From an uncultured Neisseriaceae bacterium (lineage in GTDB: Bacteria > Pseudomonadota > Gammaproteobacteria > Burkholderiales > Neisseriaceae), in NCBI GenBank assembly GCA_945267035.1, contig CALYOS010000004.1, positions 1 through 64,000 of the forward strand: 64,000 nucleotides of DNA, in the 5' to 3' direction. The stretch's first letter is position 1. The number at the start of each line of letters is the position of its first letter. The translations under genes and the position numbers were made by a program. Below, in pieces: positions 58,085-64,000 of the stretch. The notes under the pieces are model-generated. The model ran no database searches and was not told the DNA's origin. It worked only from the letters and a program-made list of their open reading frames with translations.

Positions 58085-58552
58085 TTATTCCATTTTAAAC
58101 CATACTCCATAGAGCATTAAGCAACTTCCTAACATAAAAAATATTCGATAATATAATTTTATTTTTTCTTTATTTGATAGCACAAATTTCACAGGATTTT
58201 TATTTAGGTTTTCAATGTTATATTTTTGGTGGAATTTAATCAGATAATCTGAAATATTATCAGCAACTAGTATGATGCATAAGTTAATAAAAAACACTAT
58301 TAAAAAAGACATAAATAATTTTGGGAAAAATTTAATATGAAGGAATTCTTTTAATACAGTAAGGTTAAAATATTTAATTAAGATTCCTATTAATAGAGCA
58401 TTAAATATATTTAATATTACATAAATTATAGGAGATAAAACTAAACAACCTCCTAAAAATAGACATAGTTTTCTTTTAGGATAAATGAGGGGAGCCTTAA
58501 AAGAAAAAAAGTAATATAAAACTACTGATAATATAAAAAATAAAATTTTCAT
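58085..58552 (-). CDS. Small AT-rich membrane protein (possible immunity-type protein)
   Basis: 155 aa, not recognised. Four or so hydrophobic segments (MKILFFILSVVLYYFFSF; LFLGGCLVLSPIIYVILNIF; FFPKLFMSFLIVFFINLCII; RIFFMLGSCLMLYGVWF) separated by lysine-rich loops. Very AT-rich. It follows, by 16 bases, the decayed frame at 58569, as immunity genes follow toxin genes; this is suggestive only. Confidence 0.6.
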   Translation of the reverse strand: MKILFFILSVVLYYFFSFKAPLIYPKRKLCLFLGGCLVLSPIIYVILNIFNALLIGILIKYFNLTVLKEFLHIKFFPKLFMSFLIVFFINLCIILVADNISDYLIKFHQKYNIENLNKNPVKFVLSNKEKIKLYYRIFFMLGSCLMLYGVWFKME

Positions 58553-58568
58553 TTTCTTGTTATTTAAA

Positions 58569-58990
58569 TTATCCTATTCTAGCTGTAGAACATCCTGTTA
58601 ATATAGTTCCTTCTATTGCAGAAGGGGGAAAAAACTTCGTATATATGGTCTACTAAACTTACTGCACCGTCTATAACTGTTTTTACACTGATAGCCACTT
58701 CTACTTCTCCTTTTATGCCCACTAAAGCTGCTATTTCTCCTCCTATATTAAATCCAATTTCATAGTCATCATAGTTTAAATATGCTCCTCCTTTTCCACC
58801 TATTGCAGCAGCCCCTCCATGTAATCCTACCTTAGCTTTAGCTATTCTAAAAAAATTAGATTGGCCTGCATAATCAGTTTTTGCCGACCGGCATCTGCAG
58901 ATGCTTCAACTTGAAAACCCATTCTTTTTCAGAACCACCAGTTAGTATTTTTGCTTCCGCTTTTGCTTCTGCTATGTGAACTGGATTCTA
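58569..58990 (-). pseudogene. Fragment of a decayed glycine/alanine-rich protein gene
   Basis: Leftward reading gives EAKAEAKILTGGSEKEWVF with stops and a frame change near 58880, then an open 3' part: RIAKAKVGLHGGAAAIGGKG, GAYLNYDDYEIGFNIGGEIA and LVDHIYEVFSPSAIEGTI, to a TAA at 58569-58571. Glycine-rich repeated strands of this kind occur in secreted repeat or polymorphic-toxin C-termini, but no family is recognised. No start codon with a ribosome-binding site, so it is a remnant. Confidence 0.6.
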
Positions 58991-59445
58991 TTTTAACCTG
59001 ATGGTTAAACAATGAATTGGGTAGCTGGAAAGATTCATTTTTATTCAAGCGATGACGATTATGCAGTAGTTGCTACTCAGATCATTGCCTGAATATGGAT
59101 ACCACAATAGGCATTATTGCGTCTCTTTAATCATGATCACAAGCATAGATCCCGATTTGAATGTTGCAGCCTATGTGTTATGTAACAGAGGCAACACTGA
59201 TGTTGAAGCAACTGTATTAATTTTTGAATATTTAGTTAAACTCGATGATGCAACGGATGATATCCCTGCTTAATTAATTGCCCGAAACGCCATGATGGTT
59301 AATTAATATAGGGAATCATGGATTCTTAACGGTTTTTTAGTCAAATTAATGATTAATGGCAAAGCAGTTTTGCTGCACTGATGCCCATCTGACTAATTAA
59401 ACGGCCTCGATTGCTTATGTTTCATGCATTAGATCATCTTTTGGA
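58991..59445. other. Region with uncertain short frames
   Basis: A 67-codon plus-strand frame at 59070-59273 contains SIDPDLNVAAYVLCNRGNTD and looks protein-like, but its start is not supported and it is short. It may be the 3' end of a lost gene. The remaining sequence up to 59445 shows nothing further. Confidence 0.35.
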
Positions 59446-60093
59446 TCAAGTTAGATAGTCTTTATTATCTGGGTAAACCCATAATTTCTGGTCATGCACT
59501 TCTGCGAGAAAGACATCATCCAGTTTTTGCCCTAAACGAGCCAATTCACTTTCCAGCCAAGCTTCATCGTAACCCAATATTTTTAAGTTATCAGTATTCA
59601 CCACACTATTTTCAATAACCACAATGGCCATGGCCGGTTCGCCTTTTTTTACTACGGTCATCTGCCCATTGTACTCAAACCAGACATCACTCAGAATTTC
59701 TAAACTGGTGTAACCTCGCTGATGGAGCAACATGATAAAATCCCGGATGGATAATCTTGCTTTGCGAAAATTTTGCGTCAGCAAGATACCATTTTGCATT
59801 AATCTTATCGACGTTCCATCGACAAAGTCTTTGGCAAAGGTGCGCTGAAAAGTTAAATAACGAACTAACAATAATAATCCCGCCCAAAATGTGGCCGCAA
59901 TCACCAACAGTAGAAAACTGATGGACGGATTGTATAAAGGTCCACCAATAATCGCGCCAAGAACGACATTACCCACCTGATCTATAGCCGAAATAGGTGC
60001 CAGTGATCCTTTACCTGATAGGTTGATGTACACCAGCAGGATGCAGAAAGCAACCAGCATTTTGAGGATGATGTTGATGTAGATAGGATTCAA
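59446..60093 (-). CDS. DUF421 family membrane protein
   Basis: 215 aa. Three N-terminal membrane segments (residues about 8-85), then a soluble domain of the YetF/DUF421 type with RKARLSIRDFIMLLHQRGY, DVWFEYNGQMTVVKKGE and an end WVYPDNKDYLT. Function unknown in the family. ATG at 60093 follows GGAA. Monocistronic. Confidence 0.85.
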   Translation of the reverse strand: MNPIYINIILKMLVAFCILLVYINLSGKGSLAPISAIDQVGNVVLGAIIGGPLYNPSISFLLLVIAATFWAGLLLLVRYLTFQRTFAKDFVDGTSIRLMQNGILLTQNFRKARLSIRDFIMLLHQRGYTSLEILSDVWFEYNGQMTVVKKGEPAMAIVVIENSVVNTDNLKILGYDEAWLESELARLGQKLDDVFLAEVHDQKLWVYPDNKDYLT

Positions 60094-60373
60094 GGTGGCT
60101 TCCTTTGTCTGTGCGGTGGCTTTAGTCCAACATTATTTGCATTTTTGGTTTTTGCAATCATGGTTTTATCGATACCATGATGTGTTTACTGTAGCTGTTA
60201 TATTTGTGGCAGACTATAGTTGACACCTGTTTTTTATGGCTTATTTACATTAATTTCCTTAGATGTTCTTTTTTTGAATACAGAATTTTTCAGTGTCAGT
60301 TTAAACACAAGTATTTTTATGTCTTTTTTGTGCTGAGCTGTCTCTGTGATTTGAATATATTTCTATTTCTTCG

Positions 60374-60775
60374 TTATATTATATTTTCGTCAAATTGTAA
60401 GCCACCATCACAGATGGAATCCCAGTTTGCTTTGGATTGAGTGTAAATATGTATTTTTTGCTGAGGGTAAATTGCTGTATTTAGTGTTCCGGCACGCAAA
60501 CGATAAATATTTGGCATACTGTCTCGTGAAGTATAGAGGTTAGATCCACATTCAGAACAGAAAAAACGGTTTACGCCATTAACTGAAAATTTTTTTAGCT
60601 TATTCCGACCTGATAGGATTGTGAAAGCATCGCTGTTTATTTGCACCGCTGAATTAAATGCGGAACCACTCCATTTGCGGCAGCGTTGACAGTGGCAAAA
60701 GACCATTTTTTCAATTTGGTCGCTCATAGCAATCTGGTATTGAATTGCAGTACATAAACAGCTTCCTGTCAGCAT
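60374..60775 (-). CDS. GFA/CENP-V family zinc protein
   Basis: 133 aa. Zinc-binding cysteine pairs of the family are present: SCLCTAIQY at the N-terminus, FCHCQRCRKWSGSAF, and FFCSECGSNLYTS. Annotated in related genomes as glutathione-dependent formaldehyde-activating enzyme family; enzymatic activity is not shown for most members. Confidence 0.85.
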   Translation of the reverse strand: MLTGSCLCTAIQYQIAMSDQIEKMVFCHCQRCRKWSGSAFNSAVQINSDAFTILSGRNKLKKFSVNGVNRFFCSECGSNLYTSRDSMPNIYRLRAGTLNTAIYPQQKIHIYTQSKANWDSICDGGLQFDENII

Positions 60776-61302
60776 ATATTTCTCCAGTACTTTTCCTGTG
60801 AGTTGCTATCTTCTGGTGCATTGGCACTGGCATAATATTATCAGATTAACACTAAACTTTTCTTTATTGACTTGATTTTTTTGAATGAGAGGGTTTATCC
60901 GAATCTGTAGTCGGTGATTTCTGTGCTCAAGATTATTCTCACTACTAAGCTGCCTGGTGGTTGTACTGATGTGTGTTTATCACCGTAACATTGTGGATTA
61001 AATCGAGAATGATTTACGGCAAGATTATTTGATTGTACTAAACATTTTATACGGTTGAGTGAATAAATCGGAATATGAATTGGATGATACTATTCGTTTT
61101 GCTTTTATTTTTTTCAGGTATTTGAAAATATTACACAAATTTTTGCTATTTAACTCTACATCCCCACAGAAAAACACCTTTTTTGATTGTCTCTTTCTTG
61201 GGTTTAATTAATTCAACTGAGCTTATGTGCAGTAAGCTCAGTTGTGTAGTATGAAAATAAAGTAATCAGCTTTATGGACGATGGATGCACTGGACTAAAA
61301 CA
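60776..61302. other. Intergenic region
   Basis: About 530 AT-rich bases between the GFA-family gene and prfH. No gene, hairpin with U-tract, or repeat was supported. Confidence 0.45.
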
Positions 61303-61911
61303 TTATACAGGTTTGAAATCCTGTCCGATAAATATTCGTGTGGGATTTCCGCGCGCTATTTGATGATGGTGCTGATGACGCTCTGCTTTGTGTTTGGCGT
61401 ATAACTGTTGTTTCTGTTGCGCCAGTTTGTGTTGTAGCAGTAGAACAGCCAGTTTTTTATTGGTATGTTGGCTACGTGCAGTCTGGATTTTTACGCTGAT
61501 ACCGCTGGCTAGGTGGGTGGCTCGGACAGCCGATTCTGTTTTGTTAATATGCTGACCTCCCGCACCGGAGGCACGCATGGTGTCGAAAATAATTTCATCA
61601 GATTGATGTTGGGTAATTGTCTCGTAACATGCGGCGCCGATAAACCAGTTTTTACGTTTGTGTTTTGGGCGGTAGGGGCTGGGACAAATCCATTGAATGG
61701 TTCCCACCCACTGTTTAGCTAAGGATCTTTCTAGTTCACCATTAAGAGCAAGCAGTACTGAGTGGAGTCCATGTTTTGACTGTTCTTGCTCCAATATGTC
61801 TATTTCAACCTGAATCTCTATGGCTTCGTGTTGCAGGCGTTCCAGTGCTTTTGCTACGGCCAGACAGCATTCAGCCGGACCGTAAGCCGCTGATAATTGT
61901 AAAAGCAGCAT
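61303..61911 (-). CDS. prfH: Peptide chain release factor homologue PrfH
   Basis: 202 aa, shorter than RF1/RF2 because the N-terminal domain is missing. Peptide-release motif GGQ in [20 protein letters not shown], and the basic C-terminal helix [19 protein letters not shown]. PrfH acts with RtcB2 in the rescue of ribosomes whose 16S rRNA was cut in the decoding centre. The ATG overlaps the rtcB2 stop by one base, so the two are translationally coupled. Confidence 0.94.
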   Translation of the reverse strand: MLLLQLSAAYGPAECCLAVAKALERLQHEAIEIQVEIDILEQEQSKHGLHSVLLALNGELERSLAKQWVGTIQWICPSPYRPKHKRKNWFIGAACYETITQHQSDEIIFDTMRASGAGGQHINKTESAVRATHLASGISVKIQTARSQHTNKKLAVLLLQHKLAQQKQQLYAKHKAERHQHHHQIARGNPTRIFIGQDFKPV

Positions 61912-63047
61912 TATTTTTTCTCCGTTTTTACTTTATAGGTGATAACTGGTTTGAAACGGGCTATTGGCCGGATTAATTCAGCCTGTACCATGGCAGTAAT
62001 GACGCTATCGATGGATTTATAGGCCTGCGGTGCTTCTTCATAGATAAGTTCACGGTCGGCACAAATTACACGGCTGCCATGGACAGTACGGCTTAGCTGT
62101 TCGACGGTATAGCGTCGGGATAGTCTGCCTTTGCAGGCTGAGCGCTGCCATTTGCGTCCTGCACCATGTGCGAGGGAGTAAAGGGCGATTGGGGTATCCA
62201 ATGGTTGCACCAGATAGCTGTAATCGCCGCGCGAACCCGGTATCACGACTAGTCCTTGGGTAGCAGGTGCTGCACCTTTACGGTGCAGCCAGCCGCTTTC
62301 GCCATGGATGCAGGCCGCTTCGATAAAGTTATGGCAGATGTCTGCTAGTTTTTGCCCTTGTGCACGCAGATTAGTCAGTATGCGGCGGGCAATCAGCTCC
62401 CGATTTTGCCGTGCATAGGCCAGTGCCTGATTGTGCTGTGTCAGATAGGATTTACCGGCTTCACTATCTGCGATTAAGCCCTGATGACCATACTGACGGA
62501 TGTGTTTGTCCAGAATCGCGCCACCGAGTCCGCGGGAACCACTGTGTACCATTAGTTGCAGGTGCTGCTTATTTAAACCGATTTGTTCGGCGATTTCCGC
62601 TACATAAATGGTATCCAACATTTGTAATTCGGCAAAATGATTGCCTCCACCTATGGTGCCGGATGCATAGTTATGCTGTTGTAGCGGCTGTATATCTGGC
62701 CAGAGGCGGATACATTCCGATGCATTCAGTGGCTGATCGAGATTGCCCAGTTGTTTGATTAGTTTGGCCTGATTTATGGCATGGGTTTTAAGTGATGTTT
62801 GCCATATTGACATGCCGCAGCCAATGTCGCCGCCAATCAGTGCTGGATAAATAAGTTGTGTAGTAAAAAAAGCTGCGCCAACGGGATAGCCGCGGCCGGG
62901 ATGAATATCCGGCATGGCTGCTGCATAGCTGATGTCGGGTAATGTTGCTGTTGTATGCAGCTGCTGGATAGCTTCGCCTTCTAACCACAGTTCGGGGGTG
63001 GTAATTAGGATGATGCCAGCAGACGGCTGCTGAATAGAATTGCCCAT
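61911..63047 (-). CDS. rtcB2: RNA ligase RtcB (RtcB2 type, prfH-linked)
   Basis: RNA 3'-phosphate/5'-OH ligase using GTP and manganese. About 378 aa from the ATG at 63045-63047; a TTG five codons earlier is also in frame. Motifs: [26 protein letters not shown] with the manganese-binding aspartate and cysteine, [29 protein letters not shown], and the guanylylated histidine in [11 protein letters not shown]. Operon with prfH indicates the ribosome repair branch (RtcB2). Confidence 0.94.
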   Translation of the reverse strand: MGNSIQQPSAGIILITTPELWLEGEAIQQLHTTATLPDISYAAAMPDIHPGRGYPVGAAFFTTQLIYPALIGGDIGCGMSIWQTSLKTHAINQAKLIKQLGNLDQPLNASECIRLWPDIQPLQQHNYASGTIGGGNHFAELQMLDTIYVAEIAEQIGLNKQHLQLMVHSGSRGLGGAILDKHIRQYGHQGLIADSEAGKSYLTQHNQALAYARQNRELIARRILTNLRAQGQKLADICHNFIEAACIHGESGWLHRKGAAPATQGLVVIPGSRGDYSYLVQPLDTPIALYSLAHGAGRKWQRSACKGRLSRRYTVEQLSRTVHGSRVICADRELIYEEAPQAYKSIDSVITAMVQAELIRPIARFKPVITYKVKTEKK

Positions 63048-63371
63048 TCTGATCCATTCCAATTTATTTTATTTAAATAATAAACAGGCGTTGTCATCCT
63101 TGTTCATTGTGTATGAATAGGTATAACGTGCTGTAAAGAAATTGGCAGGCCGAAGCCAAGGATCAGGAGGTGATTAGCCCTGGGTTGACCTGCAAAGGAT
63201 AGGTAGTACAAACATAATGATTCCTTTCCGTTGCAATATAAATAATTTGATGTGTGCGGTACTTTAAATCAGCTTCTACTGGCCGTCAAATATTCAGTTG
63301 TTTTTTTCGGGTCGGCTGGTGCGTTGTGGCTGTTTCACCACTTTTAGGCTGTTTCGGCACGCTTGTTGGCC
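63048..63371. other. Intergenic region upstream of rtcB2
   Basis: About 320 bases between rtcB2 and the GNAT gene. It should hold the rtcB2-prfH promoter; no distinctive operator or RNA element was recognised. Confidence 0.4.
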
Positions 63372-63827
63372 TTAGTTTAAGTTTAAAAAATAATAAACAA
63401 ATTGTTCATCAATCTGATAGCCAGCCTGTTCATAAAGGGCTCTTGCCTTGTGGTTGTCGTTGGCGGTACACAATGAAATACCACTGTAGCCATTATCACG
63501 TGCAAATTGTGTGACGTATTGCATCAGTTGTGTGGCAATCCCTTTTTGTCGGTGGTTTTCAGGGACATATAGGTCATTGAGTATGATTGTGGGCGATACG
63601 GATAATGAAGAAAAGGAGAAATATAGCTGTACAAACCCGCAAGCTTGTTGTTGATCATAGGCAATGAAGATAACGGAATCCTGCTTTTCCAGTCTTTCTT
63701 GAATAAAATTTCTGCTTGCTGTCTGTTTGTCCGTCAGGCCATAGAACTGCCGATAGCTGGCAAAAAGCATGATGGCATCATCAAGCTGTTCTGATGTTGC
63801 TCGGATGATTGTAATTTGATTTAACAT
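63372..63827 (-). CDS. GNAT family N-acetyltransferase
   Basis: 151 aa, complete GNAT fold. Acetyl-CoA motif A is in VPENHRQKGIATQLMQYVTQ (RxxGxA form QKGIA), preceded by the beta strand TIILNDLYV, and motif B is in NHKARALYEQAGYQ. Substrate unknown. ATG at 63827. Confidence 0.88.
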   Translation of the reverse strand: MLNQITIIRATSEQLDDAIMLFASYRQFYGLTDKQTASRNFIQERLEKQDSVIFIAYDQQQACGFVQLYFSFSSLSVSPTIILNDLYVPENHRQKGIATQLMQYVTQFARDNGYSGISLCTANDNHKARALYEQAGYQIDEQFVYYFLNLN

Positions 63828-63905
63828 TATTAAATTTTTCTACAAATGTGATTTAGGGGACACATATTTTACAATAATTACCCGTGCGTTAGTTTCAATT
63901 GGTAA

Positions 63906-64000
63906 TCATGTTTCCTGCATAAGCCGCAGTGCCTGCTCTGGACTAAAGCCACCTGAGCCGGCACCAATCAGAGGAAAGGCGACTGAAGTATCATTGCGGG
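63906..64000 (-). CDS. Macro domain protein, C-terminal end (partial, runs off the window)
   Basis: Only the last 31 codons are in the window. Leftward reading gives NDTSVAFPLIGAGSGGFSPE followed by QALRLMQET and a TGA at 63906-63908. VAFPLIGAGSGGF is the ADP-ribose phosphate-binding loop of macro domains (ADP-ribose or O-acetyl-ADP-ribose hydrolases). The rest of the gene is beyond the right edge. Confidence 0.75.
   Translation of the reverse strand, partial: RNDTSVAFPLIGAGSGGFSPEQALRLMQET

Overview
The window looks like the chromosome of a betaproteobacterium of the family Neisseriaceae, probably a host-associated relative of Snodgrassella or Neisseria. This is inferred from the protein sequences: a DUF3579-GNAT fusion, the rsgA/M48/orn set, an S14 protein of 101 aa without zinc cysteines, and a PrfH-RtcB2 pair. 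Base composition is moderately AT-rich, with a few much more AT-rich accessory genes near 14.8-15.6 kb and 58.1-58.6 kb. Genus and species are not proven, and no Neisseria-type DNA uptake sequence stood out as repeated.

Layout. 1-9.9 kb (all minus strand): the S10/spc ribosomal protein cluster from rplC to secY, cut by the left edge inside secY. rpsJ is not next to rplC; about 1.1 kb without genes lies there instead. A chain of hairpins marks the S17/L14 junction, where the S10 and spc operons meet in E. coli. 11-26.5 kb: housekeeping genes (rsgA, a BI-1/YccA membrane protein, an M48 protease, orn, pgi, pncC, amtB, a DUF3579-GNAT protein, rpoH, lnt, corC, ybeY). The gene upstream of amtB is a decayed glnK (lost start, two frameshifts, one in-frame stop). 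27.4-31.6 kb: a five-gene operon of a FimV-like TPR membrane protein, a receiver-like protein, a COG2229/MglA-like small GTPase and two roadblock-type proteins, followed by mltA.

33.5-54.6 kb holds the main accessory system: a bacterial microcompartment (BMC) for B12-independent 1,2-propanediol (or glycerol) breakdown. It has a glycyl-radical diol dehydratase with the catalytic residues of the glycerol/propanediol dehydratase group, its radical-SAM activase, a CoA-acylating aldehyde dehydrogenase (PduP type), an iron alcohol dehydrogenase (PduQ type), and shell proteins of BMC-H (PduA, PduU and a tailed one), BMC-T (PduB) and BMC-P (PduN) type. Also present are a PduM-like protein, a GlcG/PduO-C protein, an EutJ-like actin-fold protein, a dedicated S-adenosylmethionine synthetase, two PocR-LytS sensor kinases and one AraC-type response regulator. 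A divergent membrane protein and acetate kinase follow. The expected flow is diol to propionaldehyde, then to propanol (PduQ) or propionyl-CoA (PduP), then acyl phosphate and ATP (AckA). No PduL or Pta phosphotransacylase is encoded here. The pduA-pduB pair is present twice as an apparently perfect 1118-bp repeat 12,569 bp apart. The upstream regions have diverged, yet a 15-nt box keeps exactly the same offset. This suggests gene conversion and common regulation of the two operons.

54.9-64 kb: mutS, an initiator tRNA with a near-ideal promoter and terminator, a decayed AT-rich segment that could be toxin/immunity debris, a DUF421 membrane protein, a GFA/CENP-V-like protein, the prfH-rtcB2 ribosome/RNA repair pair, a GNAT acetyltransferase and the end of a macro-domain gene cut by the right edge.
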